Below, in pieces: positions 46,103 to 57,257 of a stretch of 64,000 nucleotides of DNA. Under the pieces are notes generated by a model. It had not been told where the DNA came from, searched no databases, and saw nothing but the letters and a program-made list of their open reading frames with translations. Numbering within the stretch: position 1 is the first letter of the stretch; every line of letters begins with the position of its first letter. The translations under genes were made by a program, and so were the position numbers. The stretch is from the NCBI RefSeq assembly GCF_026212465.1, contig NC_080048.1, positions 26,260,993 to 26,324,992 of the forward strand, written 5' to 3'. The stretch comes from Amaranthus tricolor (Eukaryota > Streptophyta > Magnoliopsida > Caryophyllales > Amaranthaceae).

Positions 46103-47565
46103 CTAACTCGAGAGAAAAAGGTGAGGATACTGCTCTCGCATGGAGTCTTCCGTCTCCCAGGTTGCCTCTTGTGAACGGTGATTGGACCATAATACTTTAA
46201 CCATGGTGATATCCCTCCGACGAGTACTACGGACCTTCTTATCCAATATCCGGACAGGCTGTTCCTCATAAGTTAGGCTCTCATCAAGTTCTAACGGCTC
46301 TGGATCTCATACATGAGAAGAGGCTGCGACGTAACGCTTCAACTGAGAAATGTGAAAAACGTCGTGCACCTTACCCAGAGCATTAGGCAATGCTAACCGA
46401 TAGGCTAACTTCCCTAATTTCTCCACAATGTCATAAGGACCTATGAAACGTGAGCTTAACTTTCTACGAGCACCAAAGCGAACTACTCCTTTCATTGGAG
46501 ACACACGAAGTAGAACCTTGTCACCCGCTTCAAATTCATCAGGCCGATGTCGGAGATCGGCGTACGATTTTTATCTATCTTGGGCTGCTTTCATTTTCTC
46601 GCGAATTAACTTTACTTGTTCAGTCATTTGAACAAGCATATCAGGTCCTAAGGTGACAGATTCAGTAAAATCATCCCAGCATACAAGACTACGGCACTTA
46701 CGACTATAAAGTGCTTCAAACGGAGTCATTTGAATCGTAGCTTGGTAACTGTTATTAGAAGAGAACTCTACCAGATCCAAATGTTCATCCGATGAACCTT
46801 GCCATTCCATGGCTATCGCTCTCAACATGTCCTCCAGTATTTGATTGACGCGTTCCGTCTGACCATCGGTTATTAGGTAGAAGGACGTACTATGAAGAAG
46901 GGTGGTCCCCTACGCTTGTTGTAGTGATTTCCAGAAATGTGACAAATATTGAGTATCCCGATCAGAAACAATAGTATGAGGTATTCCATGATAGCGAATC
47001 ACGTACTTAATATAAGCACAAGCAAGTTGTTCCATATCCCACTTACAATTCATTGGAATAAACCTTACCGACTTAGTAAGTCTGTCCACGATAACCCAAA
47101 GAGTATCATTACCGGCTCTTGTTCGAGGCAAACCCAGCACAAAGTCCATGGAAATGTCGTCCCACTTCCATTCAAGAGGTTGTAATAATCCGGCAGGTCT
47201 CTTATGCTCACTCTTGACCTTTTGACACGTTAAGCACTTAGCAACAAATTCTGCAATATTCTTTTTCATACCCGACGACCAAAACATGCATTTTAAATCT
47301 TGATACATCTTGTCTACACCAGGATGAACTGAGTATCTGGAATTATGAGCTTCGTTCAATAATTTTTCCTTCAAAGAGTCACACCCATCCGGTACACACC
47401 ACCGTCCTTTAAAACGAAGACTACCATCCTCATGAATTGTAAAACCGTCAGCTCTCCCTTCACTGATCTGCTCCCGAAGTTTAATGAACTTGGGGTCTTC
47501 CAGTTGCTTAGCCATAATCTCTTCGAAAAATGTAGGTTGAATGGACAATATTCTTGGATTATCTG
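46103..47565 (-). pseudogene. pol: Ty3 integrase and chromodomain, broken by stops
   Basis: One frame from about 47548 to a TAG at 46103-46105. HHCC zinc motif: HNSRYSVHPGVDKM ... CLTCQKVKSEH. Catalytic core residues in DISMDFVLGLP, TIVSDRDTQYLS and TDGQTERVNQ. Then FEALYSRKCRS, the GPY-type module SRFIGPYDIVEKLGKLAYRL and VFHISQLKRY. The last part (EEQPVRILDKKVRSTR, VKVLWSNHRSQEATWE) matches a chromodomain, which is known in related elements to guide insertion to heterochromatin. In-frame stops: TAG 46910-46912, TAA 46571-46573, TGA 46307-46309. The frame differs from RNase H, with a shift near 47550-47560. Confidence 0.92.
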
Positions 47566-48130
47566 TAAGCTCATTCTCTCAAACTCCTTACACAATTCCT
47601 CAGAGGTTATTAATGTTGAGACTGAGTACCTCGATTTTCTGCTCAAAGCATCAGCGACCACATTCGCACGGCCTTCATGATAAGCAATCTCCAAGTCATA
47701 ATCACTGATAAGTTCTAACCAACGTCGTTGGCGCAAATTCAACTCGGATTGAGTGAACAAAAATTGCAAACTTTTATGGTCCGTGAAGATCTTGCATTTG
47801 ACACCATAGAGATAATAACGCCAGATTTTTAATGCAAAAACCACAGCCGCTAATTCCAAGTCATGTGTTAGATAATTCACCTCATGAGTCTTCAGCTGAC
47901 GCGAAGCATACGCCACTACTTTCCTATATTGCATTAAAACACAACCTAATCCATGTTTGGAAGCATCACTGTAGACGAAATATTCTAAAGATGGATCAGG
48001 TAAGGTCAACACTGGAGCTGTAGTTAATTTCTCCTTCAACAACTGAAATGCCTTCTCACACTCCTCGGTCTATTCGAACTTCTTCTCCTTCTTCATCAAG
48101 GATGTTAGCGGACGAGCGACACGAGAAAAA
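47566..48130 (-). pseudogene. pol: Ty3 RNase H domain
   Basis: Degrades RNA in the RNA-DNA hybrid. Residues [45 protein letters not shown] and [14 protein letters not shown] show the D-E-D catalytic positions and the typical end of gypsy RNase H. A stop TAG (about 48070, at a position normally Trp) and a frameshift in a T run near 48130 separate it from RT. Confidence 0.92.
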
Positions 48131-49067
48131 ATCATTCACAAAACGACGATAATACCCTACCAAACCTAAGAAACTTCGAATATCCGTAACATTTCAGGGT
48201 GTAGACCAGTCCCGAACAGCTGCTACTTTTGCTGGATCAACGGAAATTCCTTCCTTAGAAACAATGTGTCCTAGAAAAGCCACTTGCTCTAACCAAAATT
48301 CACACTTCGAAAACTTAGCAAACAACTGATTCTCTCGCAGAATCTGCAAGACTATCCTTAAATGTTCTCGATGTTCTTCTGGGCTCTTAGAATACACCAA
48401 GATATCATCAATGAACACCACCACACATTTATCGAGATATGCGTTGAAAACCCGATTCATCAATCCCATAAACGTCGCCGATGCGTTGGTCAACCCAAAA
48501 GGCATCACGGTGAATTCAAAGTGTCCATATCTGGTTCTAAAAGCTGATTTACTAATATCCTCCTCCTTAATACGTAACTGATGATACCCTGACCGCAGAT
48601 CAATCTTGGAAAAGACTCCTGCCCCTTGTAATTGATCAAAAAGATCATCGATCCGTGGTAATGGGTACTTATTCTTAACAGTGACCTTATTAAGTTCTCT
48701 GTAATCAATGTAGGAGACGCATCGTTCCGTCCTTTTTCCTTTCAAACAACACCGGAGCTCCCTAGGGCGACACACTGGGTCTTATATAACCCTTCTCCAA
48801 CAACTCCTCCAATTGGACTTTCAATTCTTCCATCTCCCTTTGGGCCATTCGGTAAGGAGCTTTTGAAATTGGCCCTGTCCCAGGGATTAAGTCAATCGAG
48901 AAGTCCACGTCCCTTCTTGGCGGCATACCAGGAAGTTCTTCTGGAAAAACATCCTTAAAATCACAGACCATCGGAATGTTCTCAAGTCGCACCTCCCGCT
49001 CCTTCACCTTACTTATATTACACAGAAACCACGGTTGCCCTTGCTTGATTAACTTCCTGACCTTCAA
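48131..49067 (-). pseudogene. pol: Ty3 reverse transcriptase domain
   Basis: N-terminal part 48762-49067 contains FPEELPGMPPRRDVDFSID and a TAG at 48762-48764 where Trp is expected before GAP. A one-base shift near 48715 moves the frame to the second part, which holds [45 protein letters not shown] and the active site [12 protein letters not shown]. It ends in AAVRDWSTP before a TGA at 48194-48196. All core RT motifs are visible. Confidence 0.94.
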
Positions 49068-49212
49068 TGACGATACGATTTTTACCTTGGGTCCTTGGGA
49101 AGCTTTCTATATTTAACTTTCTCTCCTCGAGGTCCGCTTAGCGTTACAGATTGCCCCTCACAATCTATTACTGCCTTATATCTACACAACCAATCCATCC
49201 CAAGGATTACAT

Positions 49213-49473
49213 CTAGACCTTCCATTTCCAAAGAAACAAATCACTCAAGAATTTTGTCTTTCCTATATTGACCGACACCCCACGAAATAATATACTACAA
49301 TGAAAGGTCTCTCCGGAAGGGATAGCGACTGAGAAAGATGTTTTCTCGGGATTTTCCAATCCTAAGTCTTTAATTCTAGACTTAGAAATAAACGAGTACG
49401 ATGCACCAGAATCAAAAAGAACTTTAACAGACTTTGAATTGATGCAAAAAGTACATGTGACCACATCGGACAC
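49213..49473 (-). pseudogene. pol: Ty3 aspartic protease domain
   Basis: VKVLFDSGASYSFIS shows the D-S-G active site, followed by a beta-rich stretch typical of gypsy proteases. Located between gag and RT in its own short frame, so it is separated by frameshifts from both neighbours. Confidence 0.9.
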
Positions 49474-49616
49474 TTGTGCTGCTTCCCTAGCGTTAACTAC
49501 TGATAGTCTGCCATTATTTTGAAAGACTGGGGTAGCGCCTTCTTGACTACCTCTTGTCCAGGAAGGTTCTCATTCCTAGCATTCCCTTGAGGTTGCTGAA
49601 TTTCGGAATGATTTCT

Positions 49617-50761
49617 TTAAAACCTAAGGTTTGAGACACCCCCAAGGTTTCTACCAAAACAAACACCGTTTTGATTTCCATTTCCCGTGTCATTGCCACT
49701 CCGACCATTACCGAAGCGTTGTTGTGGAAAACCTCTGTGATTCTCCCCTTGAGGTTCTTGTTGTCCTAATCGAGCATAACACTCATACATTCTATGACCC
49801 GATTTACCACAGTATGAACAGTCCACTAATGCTCCCCGACAATCTCTCCCTGGATGATTTTTCTGGCATTTCTTACAGTTATAAATTCTTTCCTTTCCAT
49901 TGCGGTCATAAAGTGGTTTCTGTACCCTGGCCTCAGATATCGAACCTCTCCCACCTTTACTTGACTGTCCTGGCAAGTACACTTTTTCTTGATAACCCCA
50001 TAGGTTTTGTGTTTCTCAAAGTGGTTTTGTGCATGATTACTTCTGCTCTCTGCATTCTGGAACATAGGTTCCCTCCTTTTGTCCCCACTATGGGCCAACT
50101 TTTCCTGCTCCTTCCTAATAACATTTCCTATCTGGGCTGCCCTCTTATATAACTGGTCTAAAGTATCGTACCTATCGATCTCAATGTGTTTTTGAATCTC
50201 GTACGATAAACCCAATTCGAAGCGTTGCATTTTCTTTGTTTCAGTCGGGACGTCCTCGGTGCAAAACTTTTCAGAAATTCCATAAATTTTCTGATAATAC
50301 TCATCCACAGTCAAATTCCCCATTTCAAACTTGGCAAACTCGTTTGACTTATCTGTCCTCACGTGAGGGGGGTAGAATTGATCCCTTAACGCTCCCTTAA
50401 AACGTTCCCAGCTTAATTCACCATCATTCTCCTCTATCAGCCTCGCCTTACTATGTGTCCACCAGTAGTCATCATCTTCGACCAGATAAAATGCAACCTG
50501 GTCGACCATAAATTCCGCGGGACATCGAACTACACTAAAGAGTTTGTCAAACTCTCGAAGCCAATTTTCCAGCGCAGAAGGTTGTCCTTTCCCATCATAA
50601 GTAAAGGGCTTACTCTGGGCTATTCTCTTACTAATCGATGAAGCCCTCTCTTCCAAGGATTTCTGTCTGGGGTTTCTTGTACCAACTAGGGCTTTCACTA
50701 GGTTCCGAAGTACACGGTCAGAGTCACCTCTATTTCCATTCTTTCTCAAGAATGGAGGCAT
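49617..50761 (-). pseudogene. gag: Ty3 gag, frameshifted before the zinc knuckles
   Basis: Begins at ATG 50761 (MPPFLRKNGNRGD). The retrotransposon Gag domain is clear: WLREFDKLFSVVRCPAEF, VDQVAFYLVEDDDYWW, ERFKGALRDQFYPP and TVDEYYQKI. Around 49984-49995 an A run has changed length, so the true reading passes to the frame that ends at 49617. That part has two zinc-knuckle-like motifs (CKKCQKNHPGRDC and CSYCGKSGHRMYEC), then a Gly/Asn/Gln-rich tail. Knuckles bind element RNA. Confidence 0.93.
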
Positions 50762-51275
50762 GATGGAGGTATACTACATTTTAATAAACAGGGTATATAT
50801 AAATATTCTATTTCCATCATCGAGGTTAAACAAAACTTAGGCTAATATAACTTCTTAGAGATAAGGAAGTCTATCCTAATAGTTGGTAGAATTAAAAAGT
50901 TCGGCCTGTTAATCAGCTCCTAAGCTTCCACCAAATAAAAACAATTATTTTAATTAATTATACTAATGCTCATTATTCACATCATTTCAAAATTCATGAT
51001 ATATCAAACTTCATAAATTCAGCTAATGAGAAAAGGTTATAAATAATTAAACAGAAAATCAAGATGATATTATAATTCAACCCGCATACTCTGCCATAAC
51101 ATATTATTAAATTCCAAAATACTTGGGTACAAAATCCCAAATAATCACCGTTCTTCGTAACCATATTGTCAAAACAAAATAGAAGAAACTTCTCGACAGA
51201 ATATCCATACATCATTATTAGCGTGGAAATAGTCATATAAAATCATAAGCATAAATACTACAATCAAAAGCAAGA
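50762..51275 (-). other. Spacer between extra ORF and gag
   Basis: About 510 bp, AT-rich, no family recognised. The minus-strand frame at 50994-51236 has no support. If the extra ORF is translated, gag would need re-initiation, splicing or a separate message. Confidence 0.5.
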
Positions 51276-52073
51276 TCATATAGTAAAAGGCGATGCATCC
51301 ATATGGTCCCGATCTTCCTCATATAAGTCAGGGTCAAAATCAGCATCCTCGGAGTCGTCACTGGATGTGCTATCAGAATCAGTGGGTGTCTCTATGGGTA
51401 AGGAATCACTCATATCTAGTTGTTCCTCAGAATCTGAAAGGTCAACAATTTCTGGTTCGGGTAATATTTGTTCCCACATTGTAATATCATTATCACTCTC
51501 GCTCATAATATCTTCCCTATCAGTTGCTTGTACCTCCATATCAGCATTATATCCCCCTTCCGCACTATCCTCATAAAACTCTTCAGCCTCCTCCTCAGAA
51601 TTTCCCTAAGTATTTTCCTCCAGACCTTCTTCGGGGACTTCCTCGGGATCTTCTCCTAGATCCTCCTCAGGATCCTCCTCATCAAACTCTATCTACAGAA
51701 CTGAGTTAGGGTCGACCACTGGAACATCTTCCTCAACAATCTCAGCCCCTGCCCTACTAGCTTCAGCATTCTCACATCTCTCATTGTCTACAACATCCAT
51801 TCCTCTATCCCATCTATCAAACTCTCGCTCCAATTGAGCAATTCTCTCATTCAACTCAGCAATTTCCTCAGCTATTATTCCCTCATAAACTTGTTGAGAC
51901 TTTTTATAGATCATCTCCATCCCGCGCTTATAATCTAGCTCACTCTCTCCTTCTTTCTTGCCCCAAATTTTTAATGTTTCTATCTCTGCCTAGACTGGTA
52001 CATTTACTAAGGCTCTCCATGGTTCTTCTAGGGTACTACTTTCCCCTTCATCAGGTCTATTTCCTTTATCCAT
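51276..52073 (-). pseudogene. Extra ORF between 5' LTR and gag (acidic, coiled-coil-like), three in-frame TAG
   Basis: From ATG 52073 (MDKGNRPDEGESS) a single frame runs 266 codons to a stop at 51276, broken only by TAG at 51990-51992, 51693-51695 and 51606-51608. No frameshift is needed. It has a heptad-like middle (EEIAELNERIAQLEREFDR) followed by very acidic, Ser/Asp-rich segments. I do not recognise a family. Extra 5' ORFs are known in Ogre/Tat elements, but I know of none as standard in Tekay elements. The kept frame and uniform stop type suggest a once-functional protein of unknown role. It could instead be a captured host fragment. Confidence 0.68.
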
Positions 52074-52330
52074 GACAGATAAAAAAAATGTTCGTAATCC
52101 ATGACTCACGAATGAAAGAAAGAGCAAAGGAACAATCAATTTCCAAGCTCAAATAATATCATAATTCATCAATAAAATGTCTAACAAGCACACAACAAAA
52201 TTATCCATAACATCATGCTTAAAGACACCAAGCAAAACACATCATATCCCCTTAATGTCTACCCCTTTACTCTCGTCATCATTTTTTTTTGCGTTAGTCT
52301 ATCAATTTAGATAAATAACACTAAATAAAA
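52074..52330 (-). other. Leader between PBS and extra ORF
   Basis: About 260 bp of untranslated leader in element sense. It contains a homopolymer stretch (ttttttttgcg on the plus strand near 52284). No feature recognised. Confidence 0.5.
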
Positions 52331-52348
52331 CTCCCGCTCTGATACCAA
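52331..52348 (-). promoter_or_regulatory. Primer binding site of Ty3 element (initiator tRNA-Met type)
   Basis: Minus-strand TTGGTATCAGAGCGGGAG, one base after the LTR end. The first 13 bases are complementary to the initiator tRNA-Met 3' end. The Sirevirus at 4125 has the same core. Confidence 0.92.
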
Positions 52349-52349
52349 T

Positions 52350-54526
52350 TGTAACATCTCGGAATAACTCGGATTGTTTGAAAAGAGAAGACGACCTTTT
52401 TAAAGAAAGGTAAATATAGTCCGAGTCAAACCAGGATGTTAGAAGGCAGTTATAAAACAGATTTGAAATCAAGGAAAGCTTGCGAATCGAGTTCTATTAG
52501 TGTTATTATAAACTACTAGATATAAGAAATTCTTAGCAGCGGACAAGAACGAAAAAATTAAATCTACTTATTACAACTTGAGAACGAAATCGCCTCATAA
52601 AACCAAATATTTTTTTTAAACTTTATTAGAAGTTCTTATCAAGACTTCTGTATCCTTAACGATTTATATCTCCAAGGAACAATCCTCACTCCCCAGACCT
52701 GCAACTTAACTTACTGCTAGTCATTGCCCAGAAAGGAAACAACATCATCGCAGGGTCGTTAAGACCAAAAGTACACGTCAGCAAACGTCGCATACCAATT
52801 GATTAAATACAACAAGAGAAAGATTTAATAGCTGTCGATTTCAGAAAATACGCTTCGATCACGCTAACTAAGAATAATCAATTTCATGTAAAGGTTAGTC
52901 AGTCATACTGTTGTACTATCCAGCCATACTGCCGGTACAACTCCAATCTCCATAAGTGAGACATTACATTAGGGGAAGCTAACCCCTAAGCAAGTCTCTA
53001 CCATAGACACTCGCCTTACTTAGGTGCCTATGGTTAAGTATGCATACCCCCGCGGTGGCTCATAATGCCCCCATATACCGCGAGTAATTCATTTCCACCA
53101 ATTGACGTCATACTACGTCCACTTTAAGGTTAGTGAGGTCATACTACCTCCGCTTATCAAAACAATGTATCAAAATTATTTATTCGGAAAGATAACAATA
53201 TTCAAACTATATATCCATACTTTACTTTTGTTTACCATTATTATATGATACATCAGACTAAATGCGAACTTCGCTGCGTGTACATACCTTAAGCAAGATA
53301 ACCAACTCTCAAGCGTCCTATTCAATTCCCGGTCACGAATCGACTTCCTACAAGGTTCAATCGTATTCGGCAAATAAGCACACATACACACTTTCCTCAA
53401 ATCAACCATAACACACACATACAATTACAACCACACCTAGAATACCACACACATCATGAACATCCATCACATACTATAACATGGTAAACGCACAAAACAG
53501 GACAGCATACATAATCTGTCCAGAAACGCAATTTAAAACTGTCAAACTACAAATCCGACTTCACCGTTATGTCCAGAAGGCGTCAAAACCCCCGAGTACC
53601 AATTTTCATAATTCATAATGTACTCTAAGTATTTTTAACCTATTTTCAAGCCAAAAAGTGTCTCTAAAACAGATTTTTTTAACATTTTTATAACCCTACG
53701 GGATTCACTAAAATTTCATCAACAAATGAATTCCAAATGGTACATTGCCTATTAAATATCAATGACCAAATTTATATAATTCTTATGAACCATCTTTGAG
53801 ATTAAATTCATTGTTTAACAATAATTTCTTTAACCACACACATTTTTTTTACATGAACATTCATTTTTATATATAAATTTCAAAATTACCCATCACACAA
53901 ACCAATCATATTCTTCACATATATGCATATCAAAAAACTCTAAAAAGAAACATTCTTCATCAATTTAGATAGAAAAATACATCCCAAAATCATACATGAA
54001 ATTTGAAATTCTTAAATTAAACATGAATTATAAGATAAAACATATAATAATCATAGAATTTTAAATTAAAACTTAAGAATCAACATAGATTAAGAATTAC
54101 GCTTACAATTGTAAAGGAAAACACATAATGATCAAGTGTAATAGAGTTAGGAATGTGGATTAGGAGGAATTTTGAAAGGATATGTTTTTTTTTGTCCTTG
54201 GAAACTTTAGAAATGAAAGGATGTCAAAATGAAAATGATTAAGGAATTAAGAAGGGTTAATTATATGGGATTAATGCCTTGATCCTTCCTTACCCTAAGG
54301 GAGTTACAAGCTCCACCAAGAGTCCCTCCTATTTTCTTTTTTTTTTTTGAAAATAAAAGATGGGCTAAGGAAAAGTTTGGGCCCAAATAATTCTAATTGC
54401 CAAAAAGGATTGCAAATCTCATGACCAAGCCCAATAATAAATAAAATATATATATAGAAATAATATTACTAGTGAATTATTAAATATATCGGGAAGAAAA
54501 TATCGGGAAAATATCGGGGTGTTACA
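52350..54526 (-). repeat. Ty3 element LTR (5' LTR in element sense)
   Basis: 2177 bp, longer than its partner by an internal segment of about 101 bp starting near 52470. Otherwise collinear with 43847-45922. It directly abuts aagta and the resumed satellite. Confidence 0.96.
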
Positions 54527-57257
54527 AAGTAGCTCAAACTTTGTTTGTTTTACACGAAACCTGGCAAACAACAGTATTTGGTATATATTATTGTGTTGAA
54601 GTTGTTAGAATTGGAAATCATTGTCATATGCTAGAAATTACGTACTAAGTTGCGATTTTAAGGCTTTTAAGATTTTTTGGCACTTTCGCGCGTAAGATAG
54701 CTGAAACTTTGTTTGTTTTGCATGAAACATGGCACAAAACACTATTTGGTATAAGTTATTGTGTTGAAGTGGTTAAAATTGAAAATGATATTTATATGCT
54801 AGAAATTACGAGCTAAGTAGCGATTTTAAGTGTTTTTAAGTGTTTATTTGCACTTTGGCGCATAAAGTAGTTCAAACGTTGTTTGTTTTGCACGAAACTT
54901 GGCACACAACACTAATTTGTATACATTATTGTGTTGAATTGGTTGAAATTGAAAATCATAGTTATATGCTAGAAATTTTGTGCTAAGTTAAGATTTTAAA
55001 GGTTTTTATGATTTTTTGCACTTTCGCGTATAAAGTAGCGAAAACTTGGTTTGTTTTGAACGAAACTTGACACATAATACTATTTGGTATATTATTGTGT
55101 TGATGTGGTTAGAATTTAAAATCATAGTCATATGCTAGAAATTACGTACTAAATTGCGATTTTAAGGGTTTTTAAGTGTTTTTTGGCTCTTTCGCGCATA
55201 AAATAGCTCAAACTTGGTTTGTTTTGCACTAAACTTGGCACACAACACTATTTGGTATATATTATTGTGTTGAAGTGGTTACAATTGAAAATCATAGTTA
55301 TATGCTAGATATTACGTATTAAAGTTGCGATTTTAAGGTTTTTAAGATTTTTTTGTACTTTCGCGCATAATGTAGCTAAAACTTGGTTTGTTTTGCACGA
55401 AACTTTGCACACCACACTATTTGGTATATAACATTGTGTTGAAGTCGTTAAAATTTAAAATCATACTTATATGCTAGAAATTACATGCTACGTTGAGATT
55501 TTAATAGTTTTTAAGTGTTTTTTGCACATTGGCGCATAAAGTAGCTCAAACTTGGTATGTTTTGCACGAAACGTGGCACACAACACTATTTGGTATATAT
55601 TATTGTGTTGTAGTGGTAAAAATTGAAAATCATAATCACATTCTAGAAATTACGTGCTAAGTTGCAATTTTAAGTGTTTTTAAGCTTTTTTAACACTTTC
55701 GCGCTTAAAGGGGCTAAAACTTGGTTTGTTTTGCACGAAACTTGGCACAGAACACTGTTTGGTATATATTATTGTATTGAAGTGGTTAAAATTGAAAATT
55801 ATAGTCATATGCTAGAAATTACGTGATAAGTTGCGATTTTAAAGGTTTTTTAGCTTTTTTGTCACTTTCGCGCGTAAAGTAGCTAAAACTTGGTTTGTTT
55901 CGCACGAAACTTGGCACACAACACAATTTTTAACATTATTGTGTTGAAGTGGTTAGAATTGAAAATCATAGTCATATGCTAGAAATTACGTGCTAAGTTG
56001 CGATTTTAAGGGGTTTTAAGAGTTTTTTTGCACTTTCACGCATAAAGTAGCTCAAACTTGGTTTGTTTTGCACGAAACTTAGCACACAACACTATTTGGT
56101 ATACATTATTGTTTTGACGTGGTTAGAATTGAAAATCATAGTCACAGGCTCGAAATTACGTGCTACGTTGCGATTTTAAGGTTTTTAAAATTTTTTGCCA
56201 CTTTCGCGCATAATTTAGCTAAAACTTGGTTTGTTTTGCACGAAACTTGGCACACCACACTATTTTGTATATGTTATTGTGTTGAAGTGGTTAAAATTGA
56301 AATCTTATTTATAAGCTAGAAATTACGTGCTATGTTGCAATTTTAAGGGTTTTTAAGTGTTTGTTTGCCCTTTGGCTCATAAAGTTGCTTAAACTTTGTT
56401 TGTTTTGCACGAAACTTGACTCACAACACTATTTGGTATATATTATTGTGTTGAAGTGGTTGAAATTGAAAATCATTGTTATATGCTAGAAATTACGTGC
56501 TAAGTTGCGATTTTAAAGGTATTTAATTTTTTTTGTCACTTTCGCGCACAAATTAGCTAAAACTTTGTTTGTTTTGCAAGAAACTTGGCACACAATACTA
56601 TTTGGTATATTATTGTGTTGAAGTGGTTAGAATTGAAAATCATAGTCATATGCTATAAATTACGTGTTAAGTTTTAAGGGTTTTATGTGTTTTTTGGTAC
56701 TTTCGCGCATTAAGTAGCTCAAATTTGGTTTGTTTTAGACGAAACATGGCACATAACACAATTTGGTATATATTATTGTGTTGAAGTGGTTAAAACTTAA
56801 AATCATAGTCATATGCTAGAAATTATGTGTTAAATTGCGATTTTACGGGTTGTTAAGTGTTTTTTGGCACTTTCGCGCATAAAGTAGCTAAAACTTGGTT
56901 TGTTTTGCACGAAACTTGGCACACAACACTATTTGTTATATATTATGGTGTTGAAGTGGTTGAAATTGAAAATCATAGTTATATGCTAGAAAGTATGTGC
57001 TAAGTTGCGATTTTAAAGGTTTTTATGATTTTTTGGCACTTTCGCGCATAAAGTAGCTAAAACTTAGTTTGGTTTGCACGGAAGTTGGCACACAACACTA
57101 TTTGGTATATTATTGTGTTGAAGTGGTTAGAATTGAAAAATCATAATCATATGCTAGAAATTACGTGCTAAGTTGCGATTTTAAGGGTTTTTAAGTGTTT
57201 TTTGGCACTTTTGCGCATAAAGTAACTCAAACTTGGTTTGTTTTGCTTGAAACTTGG
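54527..57257 (+). repeat. Satellite array, block 5
   Basis: Same family and orientation. It starts at the Ty3 target duplication and reads straight on from block 4 (aaagta then gctcaaac). About 16 monomers. The ORF at 56119-56319 is monomer read-through. Confidence 0.95.

Larger units (their letters stand above)
43847..54526 (-). mobile_element. Ty3/gypsy chromovirus (Tekay-like), complete but inactive
   Basis: 10,680 bp, perfect 5-bp target duplication aagta (43842-43846 and 54527-54531), LTRs starting TGTAACACC in the element's sense. Order on the minus strand: LTR, PBS, extra ORF, gag, PR, RT, RNase H, INT, chromodomain, PPT, LTR. RT before INT makes it Ty3/gypsy. A chromodomain-like C-terminus and long LTRs (over 2 kb) fit the Tekay/Del lineage. 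The LTRs differ by about 37 substitutions over about 2.07 kb by eye, plus one 101-bp indel. Pol carries many stops and frameshifts. Confidence 0.95.

Noticed and set aside
51293..51709. Plus-strand ORFs opposite the pre-gag ORF
   Set aside because: Pro/Leu/Ser-rich shadows of the acidic minus-strand frame. The minus-strand frame extends longer, begins near the PBS and is collinear with gag.
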